From Pardosa pseudoannulata (lineage: Eukaryota > Arthropoda > Arachnida > Araneae > Lycosidae): 64,000 bases of DNA. A model generated the notes under the pieces. The model ran no database searches, was not told the DNA's origin, and worked only from the letters and a program-made list of their open reading frames with translations. The position numbers were made by a program, and so were the translations under genes. This document shows positions 11,440 through 23,658 of this stretch, piece by piece (the stretch's first letter is position 1; each line of letters starts with the position of its first letter). The stretch lies in contig CM063505.1 in assembly GCA_032207245.1 (NCBI GenBank), positions 169,395,390 through 169,459,389 on the forward strand, read 5' to 3'.

Positions 11440-13830
11440 GTTCAAGGCGTGTGAAGATAGAACATTTTTATATTCTAAATCAAATTTGGCAACTATACTT
11501 TGACAAAATTTGATAGGTTTTCTCTTAACTATACGTGGTAAAATAATGATCAGCTTTTATGGATAAATTCTTCAATGTGAACAATTTTTATGTAGCATGT
11601 TTCTTTCTCTTTGACTTCGATTTTGACATTATTTCAAATACAATTTTATTCTATTATTGTGGTTACAGATTGGTTGTTTATAAAATTTAAAGTACTTTAC
11701 ATTTTATTTATGTCACACGCTTAGGAAAAGTCTCACGAAAGAAGATTAGAGCTAGTAGCTATTATTTATGGCATATATACAAAAAAACGTTTTGGTAAGA
11801 TTGGGGCTTGACATTTTTCTTTGCATAAATACCTTGATTCTCTTCAAATAATTTCTTTAAATAGTTTAAAAATGTAAATACTTGAGTACGGCTAATATCG
11901 TACGCTTCAGTATACGAAAATTTGTATACTGAATTAGGTCAACAGTATAGGACAGTTTTAGCAAATGAAATTGTTGAGTTCAAGGCTTGTGGAGATAGAT
12001 CTTTTTTATATTCTAAATTGAGTTTGGCAACTATACTCTGACATAAATTGATAGGTTTTCCCTTAACTATACGTGGTAAAATAATTATCAACTTTTAAAG
12101 ATAAATTATTCAATGTGAACAATTTTTATGTAGCATGTTTCTTTCTTTTTGACTTCGATTTTGACATCATTTCAAATACAATTTGATTCTGTTATTGTGG
12201 TTACAGAGTGATTGCTTATAAAATTTAAAGTACTTTACATTTTATTTATATCACACACTTAGGACAAGTGTCATCAAAGTAGATTAGAGCTAGTAGCTAT
12301 TTTATACGATATACATCCAGAAAAACTTTGTGGGTCTGGAAATTTTTTCTTTGATTCGCTTCAAATAATTACTTTAAGATTAGATTTAGATATTTTCCTT
12401 ATTTTACCAAACGTAATTAAATCGGACAAAAATTTAATGAGTTAAGTTAACAATGTTAATTCATGACTTCATATTCTCAATTTAAAGACTAGACATAAAT
12501 TGCATATAATGTGGTTATAAAAGGTATAATGTAATTTTGATTGAATAGAATTAGTTTTTTAGAATATTAAACTTATTGTTACTGGGCTTTTTAAGGTTTA
12601 GAGTTTTATACTAAGCAATTTTTGTATTTAAAAGTCTTAAAATGAAAACACATTCAAATAATTTTAATTACAATATTTTAAATGACCTTAAAACATTCGT
12701 AGTTACACTTATATTGTCACGAGAGTAGATTAGAACTAATAGCTATTATTTACGATATACATCCAGAAAAGCTTTTTGGTAAGATTGGATGTGGACATTT
12801 TTCTATGCATAAGTACTTTGATCATCTTCAAATAATTACTTTAAGATTAGAGTGGTTATTTTCCTTATTTTAAGATAAGTAATTAAGTCGACCAAAATTT
12901 AATGAATTAAGTTAACAATATTATTTCATGACTTCATAATTTCAATTTAAAGACTACAGATATGGATTACATATAATGTTGTTATAAAAGATATAATGTA
13001 ATTTTGATTGAGTAGAATTAATTTTTCAGAATGTTAAACTCATTGTTATTGAGCTTTTTAAGGTTTAGAGTTTTATACCAAATGATTTTTGTATTTAAAA
13101 GTCTTAAAATGAAAACACATTCAAATAATTTTAAGTAGAATATTTAAATGACCTTCAAAACATTCGTAGTCACTGTCACCAAAGTAGATTAGAGCTAGTA
13201 GCTATTATTTACGATATACATTCAGAAAAACATTTTGGTAAGATTGGGTCTGGAAATTTTTCTTTGCATAAGTACTTTGATTCTCTTCAAATAATTACTT
13301 TAAGACTAGAGTGGTTATTTTCCTTATTTTAGGATACGTACTTAAATGGAACAAAAATTTAATGAATTAAGTTAACAATGTTAATTCATGGCTTTATAAT
13401 TTCAATTTAAAGACTACAGACATCGATTACATATAATGTGGTTATAAAAGATATAATGTAATTTTGATTGAATAGAATTAATTTTTCAGAATATTAAACT
13501 TATTGATACTGAGCTTCTTAAGGTTTAGAGTTTTATACCAAACAATTTTTTTTATTTAAAGTCTTAATCTGAAAACACATTCAAATAATTTTAATAACAA
13601 TATTTTAAATGACCTTCAAAACATTCGTAGTCATACTTATATTGTCATGAAAGTAAATTAGAGCTAGTAGCTATTATTTACGATATACATTCAGAAAAAC
13701 ATTTTGGTATGATTGGGTCTGGAAATTTTTCTTTGATAAGTATCTTGATTCTCTTGAAATAATTACTTTAAATAATTTAAAAATGTAAATACCTGAGTAC
13801 GGCTAATATCGTCAAAATTTGGAGTGCCCA
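11440..13830. repeat. Tandem array of ~450-540-bp units
   Basis: The motif AGATTAGAGCTAGTAGCTAT occurs at 11744, 12281, 12727 (two changes), 13186 and 13655 (one change), giving periods of 537, 446, 459 and 469 bp. The first period differs because a unit type at about 11440-11740 and 11972-12260 (with TATACGTGGTAAAATAAT) alternates with the common unit. The array starts and ends with the same sub-block (GAGTACGGCTAATATCGT at about 11884 and 13796). A detached copy lies at 17455-17835, beyond the family gene at 14722-15204. No coding frame is conserved between units. Confidence 0.85.
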
Positions 13831-14590
13831 TTAAGCTGATTTTCAGTCATGATAACTTAAATTGAGAATACAATCATATCCAATATAGAGAGATATATAT
13901 TAATTCTGACAAGAGATAAAATTGAAACCAAAATAAAAATTATTTGAAATGCTTGAAACAAATCAAAGAACGAAAAATGTCCTTGTCAATTCACTAGTGA
14001 GAAGAATAAGTAATGGAAATATAGAACTTCCACTGGAACAAATCAAAGAACAAAAAATGCTCTTGATCAATTCTGTAGTGAAATTAATCAATGAATAAAG
14101 AAGAAATTTCAGATAGTTAACTATAAACAAAAATGAAACTTTTGTTAATTTACTAGAGTGAAGAATTGAAGAACAGAAAATCCATAGTTAATTTAATTTT
14201 ACCGTAAAATAAGAACAGAATAGTATCAAGTAACCCAAAGTTTCTTGCTCATATCTAAAGAAGAAATATTTTTTATCTAGGAAATTTAATTCAGCCTATA
14301 TATTTAGAAATAAAACTTTACGAACTTCAAAATAAATGTAAAGGCAAAATTTGTCCTCAGATGTAAACTTTAATTTCATTATGGAAATAAATAAATTAAC
14401 TCTATCATTCATTTTTATTAATTGTCTGGTGAGTAGGTAATTTAATTATATTGCTTGCAAATTTCAGTATCTTTTGAAGAAACTTTTCTCTGCCTATGAC
14501 AGATTCAACATACTTTTTTCTGTAAGTGAAGAATAAAACTTATAAAAAGAAAAAAACATAATTTGATAATTTAAAACAAATAAAAAAATA
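13830..14590. other. Non-coding stretch downstream of the 14722 gene
   Basis: AT-rich, with a weak repeat of AACAAATCAAAGAAC (about 13960 and 14038). It ends at the presumed poly(A) signal of the minus-strand gene: AATAAA read at 14596-14591. Confidence 0.5.
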
Positions 14591-14721
14591 TTTATTTTGT
14601 ATCAAAGTTAAATAAAACAGAACTTCAAATATACAGAATAAAATAACAATTACAGATAAAAACAAAATATGTTAAAGATGCCTTTCTTCTCCTGAAAAGG
14701 ATGACTTTTCGTTAATTAAAA

Positions 14722-15204
14722 TCATGTTATGATACTTTTAACACAAGCTATAGTAAAACTGTCCCAGACAGGTCTATAAGCAGAAATTGCATTGCTGTTT
14801 CCTTTTCTAAATAACACAGGAAGATGATATTTAATTTCTTCACAACTTGTGTTTTGAAGATTCTCCCACATTATATAATTTTTGGTAGTTCTTTGGAGTA
14901 CACACTGAACTAAAGGCAAGAGTTGAGGAATTCTATCCTCCTGGTAGTCGAAGTGAACCTTTCCAATACAATATGAATCTGAAACATCTAAAGTGGTTAC
15001 AGATGGAAAGCAAAGCTTGGTGCGGTTGATTACTGTTGTATCTACCCAAGTTGAAAGGTTTTCGAGCTTTAGATGGTAACTTGAATCTTCTGACTGTCTA
15101 TTTGGGAAAGATGTTTCATCATCTATCTCTGGTACAGGAGCAGCATATATATTCATTGGTAGGTATAGACAAATGAGGTAGGTGAAAAACACGAAGTAAT
15201 CCAT
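14722..15204 (-). CDS. Secreted IL-17-like protein, divergent single-domain member
   Basis: Encodes 160 residues. Residues 1-21 form a hydrophobic signal peptide with a likely cut after IYA. The C-terminal domain keeps the family landmarks: five cysteines, D-R-I-P-Q-L-L-P before the third Cys, C-E-E-I-K-Y-H-L-P-V-L at the fourth, and F-T-I-A-C-V-K at the fifth. The spacing between the third and fourth cysteines is longer than in the other copies. It lacks the Asn-x-Thr/Ser sequon seen near residue 149 in the others. The reading frame is continuous with no intron. A TATA-like TATAAAT (read 15267-15261) lies 57 bp before the ATG, and AATAAA is about 130 bp after the stop. A GGAAATACC at 15310-15318 is a weak kB-like site. 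Motif order suggests a secreted cytokine of IL-17 type; other cystine-knot ligands remain possible. It is the most divergent intact copy, so probably the oldest split. Confidence 0.8.
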   Translation of the reverse strand: MDYFVFFTYLICLYLPMNIYAAPVPEIDDETSFPNRQSEDSSYHLKLENLSTWVDTTVINRTKLCFPSVTTLDVSDSYCIGKVHFDYQEDRIPQLLPLVQCVLQRTTKNYIMWENLQNTSCEEIKYHLPVLFRKGNSNAISAYRPVWDSFTIACVKSIIT

Positions 15205-15209
15205 TGCAC

Positions 15210-16217
15210 TGGAAGCTCTTTCAAATTATGACTGATTCCAAAAGTGTTTCTTTCAATCATATTTATACATTTTCAGATATATCTCCTTTGCTCTGAGTAT
15301 ATCCCCATAGGAAATACCTTTACGTTATGAATGAATTTTTCTTTCAATTCCCAGAATCCCAATTCAGTCAATCCCTTTACCATCATATCGCAACTGATAA
15401 ATAAAAAAACCAGTCGTTTTCTGTGGAATCGCTATCATAAAAGGGGAAAACACTCAAAGTGGATAAGCATGACTTAGGAGGTGATAATTATTATAAACTA
15501 AGATAGAATCGATAAATAAATAAAAAAGACAAAGGTTTCATATATTTGAATATTTTTAATTTCTTTAAACATTTATATTAATTAGCCAAGACCATCAGTT
15601 TTATCTGATTGAATACTATATTTTTCTTGTAGGGTGGTATGGACAAAATTTGTCCTTGCAAATTATGTATTTAAGGATGTACCTTTTTTGTAGAAAGTAT
15701 TAATCCTATGAGAAAAAGTGCAATATTTAATTTTAAATGCTTGCATAACTTATCAAAAATTTCTGATTTAGTTTGACAATATGATATAAATAGAAGAAAA
15801 AGATGAGAAATTGCATGAAAAAGAATGAAGCTTTAATATAAACTTAAACAAATCAAACTGCCACGCATATGTTTCTGATTTCCACTGTGTGCGTAAGGGA
15901 ACAAAGTATCTATATAAACTTAAAATCTACATAATTCAGTCTTTTTGATTTCAAACAAAATATTCTGCGCCTTTTAGACTGAAATTTTAATAATGCTCTA
16001 GATATGTCAAAATTACTTAAAATGTAATTTAAAGTAATATATATTTCAAAATAATGTAGAGAAGACACATCAAATTACTTTTAAGATAAGTTCTCATGTA
16101 TTTATGTATTCAAAAGCAAGTTTTTATACAGAATCGAAGATAAATGTTTGTTTCCTTCTTTAAACGGAAAACTTTGAAGGTACCTGACATTTTAAAATGT
16201 CAAGTAACTTAAAACAG
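15210..16217. other. Non-coding stretch upstream of the 14722 gene
   Basis: Beyond the promoter of the gene at 14722-15204 nothing but AT-rich DNA is seen. Confidence 0.5.
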
Positions 16218-16851
16218 TTAACACTTCGCGTGCGAGCAAAAGTATTTTTACTTTTTTTGCAGTCTGTCACTGGAGAGCGGGTCACGTAAAAATACGCATT
16301 TAGTAGATTTGTGGTGAATACCCGCTAACCATCACAGATCTACTAAAAACGTATAATTATATGTCTGTGTGACATTATATGCTTGTTGTTTTCTTTGCTG
16401 TGCAATGATTTGCATTTTTTCTTTCCACAAGTTATGATTGTCGAATTACTCGGCCTTTTGTTGCATTATTTAGTCTTCAATCGAATTCCTAGCTCCGTAC
16501 AAGTCTTGTTTTGTCAGTTTGAAGCTTTTTTTTAATTGTTGAATACAAAATTGATAAAATGAGTCGTTGTAACAAAGATAATGATGAAGAAATATACGCT
16601 GACTGATTAACGGACTTCAGTTTTAAACATTGTTTATTTTTGTGATTTCCTAAAAATATTGTTTCTCTTTGTTAAATAATCATACAGTATATATTAAAGT
16701 GTAAAATAAAAAAAAGTTTCTTTCATAAAAACAAAATAGTTTTCGATTTACTGCGATTTTTCTGAATAACTAAACTTTCGAGCGATTCACGAAAAAACGC
16801 CCGCTGCAAGCAAAAGTTGGCGGTGAAGTATACCCGTATGTCAAGTGTTAA
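16218..16851. mobile_element. Non-autonomous piggyBac-like element flanked by TTAA
   Basis: The element is bounded by TTAA at 16218-16221 and 16848-16851, and both ends read TTAACACTT inward, as expected for piggyBac termini and target site. AGCAAAAGT also recurs inverted near both ends. A short frame at 16559-16606 begins M-S-R and is acidic (D-N-D-E-E), similar in style to the N-terminus of piggyBac transposases, then hits a stop. The transposase core is absent, so this looks like an internal deletion derivative. Confidence 0.65.
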
Positions 16852-17455
16852 GAAAATGAAATTTATATAAACATTAGTCTTTCTCTAACTGTGAAATAAA
16901 ATATATTGTTTTTGGTAATATAAACTTCGTTTATTTATTAAAAAATATAATTATCTTCTATTTTATATAAAAAAGTAGTTTCTAATTTACAAATTAAAAA
17001 AATATTTTGCGAGAAAGTAGATTTTGATTTTTTTTTATTCCTATAATATTTTGTATATATTTTTAAATATATTTCTTCATATAAATATATTTTATAAAGC
17101 TAAAATCTTACCAATTAAATATAAAAAATATATTATAAAAAATTTTTTTTTCATGTACCACAAAATAATTTTCCTGTTATCTAAGAATACGATTCATGTT
17201 TTAGTAAATTATTTTCTTCCACTTTTGAGACATTACATATATTCAAACACACACACGTACATACATATGTGTGTGTATTTGTATGTGTGTTTGCATATAC
17301 ATATATAAAGATATGGACATAGATGAATGTAAATATAAATCCTCTTTAAGTATTACTACTGGATAATGAAAGGAATGCGTTTTTTTAATTCCTGACTACC
17401 AGTCTAATGTAGTTCATTATTTTAAGATTACATTTTCTCCTTCTTATATTAATGA
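16852..17455. other. AT-rich stretch with a CA/TG microsatellite
   Basis: No gene. A (CA)n-(TG)n run lies at about 17248-17300. The open frame over 17024-17308 is low-complexity (Ile/Tyr/Phe/His) and not credible as a gene. Confidence 0.55.
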
Positions 17456-17835
17456 ACTAGATTAAAGTGGTTATTTTCCTTATTTTGGGATACGTAATTA
17501 CATCGAACAAAAATCAAATGAATTAAGTGAACAATGTTAAGTTAATTCATGACTTCATATTCTCAATTTAAAGACATGTAATGACTATTGCATGTAATCT
17601 ACAGACATGTAATGTACGATTGCATGTAATGTGGTTATAAAAGATATAATGTAATTTTGATTGAATAGAATTAATTTTTTAGAATATTAAAATTATTGTT
17701 GAGCTTTTTAAGGTTTAGAGTTTTATACCAAACAATTTTGTATTTAAAAGTCTTAAAATGAAAATACTTTCCAATAATTTTAATTGCAGTATTTTAAATG
17801 ACCTTCAAAATAGTGGTAGTCACATTTATATTGAC
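17455..17835. repeat. Detached copy of the 11.4-13.8 kb tandem unit
   Basis: It matches the array unit from AGTGGTTATTTTCCTTATTTT through GACTTCATATTCTCAATTTA and TTTTAAGGTTTAGAG to AATGACCTTCAAAA. A local duplication of ACATGTAATG is inserted near 17575-17615. The gene at 14722-15204 therefore sits between copies of the same repeat. Confidence 0.8.
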
Positions 17836-17841
17836 ACAATA

Positions 17842-17979
17842 AGGGTCAATCTCAACAAAATTGCTTAACTGCTAACCACGACTAATCTCTGTTTAAACGG
17901 AGAACTGCATCCCACCATTGGTTGGAGCCATGGGTTAATCACGGTTAGCCGTTAAACGACTTTGGTGAGACCGATCTTT
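17842..17979. mobile_element. Small fold-back MITE, copy 1
   Basis: About 138 bp. The left end AGGGTCAATCTCAACAAA...GCTAACCACGA and the right end, reversed, GATCGGTCTCACCAAAGTCG...GCTAACCGTGA form inverted repeats of about 45 bp. A second copy follows at 18106-18243. No coding capacity. Confidence 0.75.
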
Positions 17980-18105
17980 AATGTTTTGAAAGAAATTCCA
18001 TTAAGTATGCTTATAAAAAATTCTTAAAATTTTACTTTTATATTAATTTATAATTCCTAAAAAGATTATACCGGTAAGGTAATATCCCAATCTTTGGATA
18101 ATACT

Positions 18106-18243
18106 AAGGGACAATCTCTTCAAAGTCGTGTAACGGCTAACCACGATTAATCGATGTTTAAACCGAAAATTGCGTCCCAACATTGGTTGGCACCATGGGT
18201 TAATCACAGTTAGCGTTAAAATGACTTTAGCGAGATCATCCCT
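18106..18243. mobile_element. Small fold-back MITE, copy 2
   Basis: Same family as 17842-17979. The termini are AAGGGACAATCTC on the left and, reversed, AAGGGATGATCTC on the right. The central ACATTGGTTGGCACCATGGG is shared with copy 1 with two changes. Confidence 0.75.
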
Positions 18244-18455
18244 TATTTATTTATATAAAGAAATCTGCAATCAAATATTTTTAATTCTCGAAATATTCCT
18301 ACCCTCTTCAAAAATCTTGGATTTTTTTTAGCATTTTTAATTACAATTGCATTAAAACATTATCCTTTCTCTTTTTAAATTGACTAAAAATTAAATCATT
18401 CTAGCATATAATTTTTTTTTATTTCTCTGTTGAAGGATAATTTTTAGTCAGATAA

Positions 18456-18643
18456 TGGTTTGGTTTGGTTTTTGGAGTGCTACGGTCTACTTTTTGCAAC
18501 ACGAGGGCTAATGAGACCGGGACCTACTGCTTAAAGCCGATTCCGAACAACTACGAACATCCATGCCATAGTGGGATTCGAACCCACGAACTCCGGTTCC
18601 AAAGTCCAGCACTCTAACCATTCGGCCATAGTTCGGCTTTACC
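18456..18643 (-). mobile_element. tRNA-derived SINE (family 2), minus strand
   Basis: On the minus strand a tRNA-like head contains A box TGGCCGAATGGTTAGAG and B box GGTTCGAATCCCAC, followed by a body ending in CTCCAAAAACCAAACC. Flanking CAGATAA at 18449-18455 and 18644-18650 is a likely target-site duplication. The head retains a cloverleaf-like order, but the acceptor end is not preserved and the sequence runs straight into the SINE body, so it is not called as a tRNA gene. Confidence 0.85.
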
Positions 18644-18935
18644 CAGATAAAATCCCATGACTCGGAATGATATGTTCCAACCATCAGATAGGATTTCCCA
18701 AGTCGTTCTCAAAATTATAAGTTACATATCAGTTGAAAATTTTATGATCCAATTTAAGTTTACGCAGAAAAAATTCTAGCAGAAGACATACAATCGTTGG
18801 TACCATTAAGTTTTTGTATCTAGTACTTTTGCACAATCTTCTAAAGATTTTCACAAATTGGCTTATTTAAAGATTGTAATCTACATTTCTTTATGTAAAT
18901 TAGCACGCATTTTAAGATTGACAATTTCTGTATTT

Positions 18936-19424
18936 GTTAAACGAGGAAACCATCCATTAGAGTCTAACAAAGAAATCTCAGAATCTCTCAGCATTGCAGA
19001 ATAGTTCGCAGATAAACCTGTTGATTTCCGGAATGAATATATTTCGTTCTGGTTGAGCAGTAGTGGTGTCAAGATGTCAATTTGTTCATCTATTGTTCCA
19101 TATTATAACGTCGTGGACATTGCCTGCAAAAGTATACCTCACTTTGACATCCCTATTCTAATTTATCCAAAGTGGAAGAATTCCACTTGGGATACATTAG
19201 AATTTGGAAGAATTAGTATTTTACCATATTTCCAATATGTCAGAAGACTTAAGGGGAAACTTAGATAGGAAGAAGTGAAAATTTCAATTTTTGTACTGTA
19301 GGAACAAAGGAATACCAGTGGAGAATATTTTTTGGAAGCTGCATGGAACATACCACTTGCTTGTGTTAAGAGTGTAAGACAAAAGCTTGGAAATGGGAAG
19401 ATCCAATATATGCTTCATTTCTAA
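18936..19424 (+). pseudogene. Decayed IL-17-like relative on the opposite strand
   Basis: In one plus-strand frame the family landmarks appear in order. I-C-S-S is followed after 12 residues by A-C-K-S and H-F-D-I (about 19074-19155). Then comes E-E-V-K-I-S-I-F-V-L (19269-19298), W-N-I-P-L-A-C-V-K-S (19345-19374), and a terminal stop at 19422-19424. Two in-frame stops interrupt it at 19266-19268, where family members have the fourth Cys, and at 19299-19301. The third Cys is also missing. A further stop at 19002-19004 precedes the conserved part. I see no signal peptide. It is therefore best read as an old pseudogene. The part before about 19070 is only weakly supported. Confidence 0.65.
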
Positions 19425-19429
19425 AACTG

Positions 19430-20875
19430 ATTGATTAAAAATATTTTCTGGAAAAGATTAAATAAAATTTGTGTTAACTAAAGTCTGTGTTAGCACCTTA
19501 TGCAATAGCAGTTCAGGCTTTTTATGAATGTTTTGTGACAGCTATCTTCGTATTACTTATGGATTAGAATTTTTTGAGGGAATGTGGTACTTTAATATGA
19601 CACAAATACCGATTTTTTATGAACTCTAATTAATGACCTTGTTTTTCTACTCAATTTGAAATCTGTGTATTTATTATTTCAAAAGTTACTTTAGTATATG
19701 ACTTCCTTAAAATATGCTTTTCGAAACGTTAAAATATAAACCAATATCCTTTTTGTTTTAAATAGTGATAAAAACCATTATGATAATCAGAGAATGCTAA
19801 TAAATGCTTTGAACTTAACTAGAACAACTCCATGATAAATATTTTTGCATGAGTACATAAAAATTCAGAAACATATATATTTTTAAAATTCAAAGTAATA
19901 TTAGATGAGTTAATTATTTTATTTTAAATGCGAAATCATATCCAAAGAATTAAAGAGCTGTTCAAAAGATTTTAAAAGTTTGTTGCACATAAAGAAATGC
20001 AATCTAAAAACATTTTTCAACTTTAAAAATTATAAAAACCATTGAGATAATAACAGCATATTAATAGATCAATTGAACCTCACAAATGTAATACAACTGA
20101 ATAAAACTATAACTTAATGATAATTTTGAAAGCTTTTTTTTTTAAAGATTAAATCTAACTATTCAGTTAAGGAGTCTCGGTGAAAGCTGAAAGTTTATCT
20201 ATTGTGATCGATTACAGGTTTCTGATGACTTAATAAAATTATACAAAAATTTGTGTAATATTTATAAAATTTAAATATTTATACAATTTTAAAATTAACC
20301 CCCTGTTTTGCTTATAATGAAAATAGATTACAACGAATACGAAAAAAATTAAAATTAAATGTTATATCATGACAATATAATACGATATATACAATATATG
20401 CAATAAATATATATGCAATAATATATACGATATATACAGTATATACAATAATTATAGTATTAAAATAAATTGTCAAATTGTTTAATGAATTTCAAAGAGG
20501 TGTAAAGGAATAAATAAATAACAAAAGCTACGTTTGTAACTAAGCTTAAAAAATTATACTCAATAGATAAGTTTCAATTTTTGTATCTTTATAGTTGCAT
20601 TATCTAGAGAATGTATTCACATCATTCAGATAACTTAACATTTAGGTTATTTTTTTAGGACTAATTACTTCTAATTTCACTCTACTTTTCTTCAAATTTG
20701 CATTTTTAAAAATCTTTTTATATCAACAGTTTATCTGTATTAATTCACTCGAAACTATCGATTAATAACTGAGAAAATTTTTTTGAGATTTTTTTAGCTT
20801 AATCTGCAGGTAAATGCCTATATTCTAAGTTACATTATTGTTTGCACTGTAATATATCATCATATAAATAATTTA
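19430..20875. other. AT-rich non-coding stretch
   Basis: No gene is seen. A degenerate TATA/CAATA-rich microsatellite lies at about 20370-20450. Confidence 0.5.
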
Positions 20876-21898
20876 TCAAAGTTCTCTTGCATTAATTGTT
20901 CTATAGTTTTTCCTATAAACAATTAAGAGAAATATTTTCTGATTTTATGAAAGCTAAATATAATAAACCTTAAATTTCTCATAAGTTTTTACTTAGATTT
21001 ATTATTTAAAAATTTGATAATCATTCAAAACAGACATACTTTCTTCATTATTTTCACTGTTGAGAGACAGAAGGAATTTTAGATTCAGGTTATGTATGAT
21101 CTAGTCATAAAGACTACATGTATTTCATTGATATCTATAACAAAGAATCTTTATACAAGTAAGATGCTTTTAGCTCTATCTGACACTAATATACATACAA
21201 AACACAAGTAATATATCAAAGTTCTCTGCAATAATTGTTCTACAGTTTTTAACATAAACAATTAAAGATAAATATTTTCTGATTTTATAAAAACTAAATA
21301 TAATAAATCTTAAATTTCTCTCAAGTTTTTATTTAGATTTATTATTTAAAAAATTTGATAATCATTCAAAACAGACATACTTTCTTCATTATTTTCACTG
21401 TTGAGAGACAGAAGGAATTTTAGATTCAGGTTATGTATGATCTAGTCATAAAGACTACATGTATTTCATTGATATCTATAACAAAGGATTTTTATACACG
21501 TAAGATGCTTTTAGCTATATCTGACACTAATATACATACAAAACACAAGTAATATATCAAAGTTCTCTGCAATAATTGTTCTACAGTTTTTAACATAAAC
21601 AATTAAGGAGAAATATTTTCTGATTTTATAAAAACTAAATATAATAAATCTTAAATTTCTCTCAAGTTTTTACTTGGATTTATTATTTAAAAACTTGATA
21701 GTCGTTCAAAACAGATATACTTTCTTCATTATTTTCACTGTTGAGAGACAGAAAGAATTTTAGGTTCAGGTTATGTATGATCTAGTCATAAAGACTACTT
21801 GTATTTCATTGATATCTATAACAAAGAATCTTTATACACGTAAGATGCTTTTAGCTCTATCTGACACTAATATACATACAAAACACAAGTAATATGTC
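20876..21898. repeat. Three tandem copies of a ~340-bp unit
   Basis: The unit begins TCAAAGTTCTCT at 20876, 21216 and 21557 and ends ACACAAGTAATAT(A/G)TCAA near 21899. Copies two and three are more alike than copy one. GTTGAGAGACAGAA and GATCTAGTCATAAAGACTAC are shared by all three. No coding frame is conserved. Confidence 0.9.
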
Positions 21899-22596
21899 AA
21901 GAATCCTTAAGAGGATAGTTGGACTTTGAACACCCGCACTGATCCGACCTCTTTGATAAAGGGGAATGAAGAAAAACATGTGGGAAATGAATTGCGACAA
22001 ATTAAACAGGTGCTACCAAACTTGAAGTGAGAACATCTAATTGTCCACACAATATCTGTTAAATGAATATCTCATATCTCGACTGTAACCTAATTTAGAG
22101 CAAAAGTACTATTGTACAGCAATCACAAATAAATATTTATAAATTTTAGAGCAACTGATGAACGAATTGTATTTCTTCTCACAAAAAAAAAGGAAACCAT
22201 TCGTTCCATTATTCATTTAAATAATTTAAGAATTCCCTTTGCATCGAAAAGATGAAAAATAAATAAGCATGTCTTTTACACATCAGAAGTTTTGTTTTGT
22301 GCTTAAATTCCATTTAACGAATATATTTCATGATTATTTTTCAAGAGAAATGCTTTACAGAATAATAAACAATTATAAACATTACAATATCATTTCTAAA
22401 GAAGGAATATTGAATTTCCGTTGTTTGTTTGAATAGTATGATGAATATATATTTCATTACCACACTGTATTCAAATTTGTGCCTATTTGTTGCAACTTTT
22501 GTTCAAATCTGGATATTTATATCTTATACAGAAAAAATAAAGTGAAAATTTTTATGAAAACATTAAAAAAATTAATATTACTTGTAAAGTAGGATC

Positions 22597-22757
22597 CAAG
22601 ATTTGCTTTGGATCACGAGGACTAATGAAACTGCAACCTACTGCTTAATGCCAATAACAAACATCAGGTACAAACATCATGCCAGCAACAGGATTCGAAC
22701 TCACAAACGTCGGTACAGAAGAGCAGAGCCCTACCAATTCAGTCATCGTTCCGTAAA
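22597..22757 (-). mobile_element. SINE family 2 copy in triplicated unit 1
   Basis: Diverged copy of the SINE at 18456-18643. It retains on the minus strand the B box-like GAGTTCGAATCCTGTTGCTGG region and the body with ACGAGGACTAATGAAACTGC on the plus strand. Confidence 0.75.
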
Positions 22758-23475
22758 TTAAGGTCCAAGAATAAAGATTTTGTTATAAATATTTCAAATA
22801 CTACCATATAAAATGGTCTTATGTTTTAATTTTTCTTCAAAACGTCTCAGAGGATTATTGAAAAAAAATTTACATTACTTATGGAAGTTAGAAGCACAAT
22901 GCTCTGTTTAATCATTTTACTGATTATGACATTTTAAGAAATCATAAGGCGATCAATCTATTAATTTTTTTAAACTAAAATGCAGCTAATTACTTTTTAC
23001 CCCCTCCAAATCTATCATGTATAAGACCAGATAAGAAATCATAAATATGTTTAAATCAATCACAATAATTTGTATAAAAATAATAGAAGACTGTTTTAAG
23101 ATTTCCCTTTGCGTCAAGCAAGATGAAAAAGAAATGCGCATGTCTTTTACACATCAGAAGTTTGTTTTATGCTTAAAATTCGATTCAATCAATATATTTC
23201 CTGATTATTTTGCAAAGACAAATGTTTTACAGAATAATAAGTGGTTATAAACTTTACAATACCTCTTATAAAGAAGGAATACGGAATTTCATATGTTTGT
23301 TTAAATAGTATGATGAATATATATTTCATTACCACCCTGTATTCAAACTTGTGTCTATTTGTGGCAATTTTTGTTCGATTCTGGATATTTATATAGTATA
23401 CAGAAAACATGTAGTGAAAATGTTTATGAAAACATTAAAAAAATTAATTTTACTTATAAATTAGGATCCAAAGTT

Positions 23476-23658
23476 TGGTTTGGATCACTCTGGTCTACAG
23501 TTTTTGTACCCGAGGACTAATGAAACTGCAAACTATTGCTTAAAGCTAATAACAAACACCAGGTACAAACATCATGCCAGCAGCTGGATTCGAACTTACA
23601 AACGTCGGTACGGAAGAGCAGAGTCCTACCAATTCAGTCATCGTTCCGTAAATTAAGG
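23476..23658 (-). mobile_element. SINE family 2 copy in triplicated unit 2
   Basis: Same insertion as in unit 1. It retains more of the 3' body (GGTCTACAGTTTTTGTACCCG) and the tRNA-like head ending at the CATCGTTCCGTAAATTAAGG junction. Confidence 0.75.

Noticed and set aside
18563..18639. Functional tRNA gene
   Set aside because: A and B boxes are good, but the acceptor stem is not preserved and the sequence is fused to a SINE body with a target duplication; five sister copies exist in the window.
19053..19268. Independent 71-codon gene
   Set aside because: It begins at TTG, and its frame continues past the stop with family motifs, so it is part of a pseudogene.
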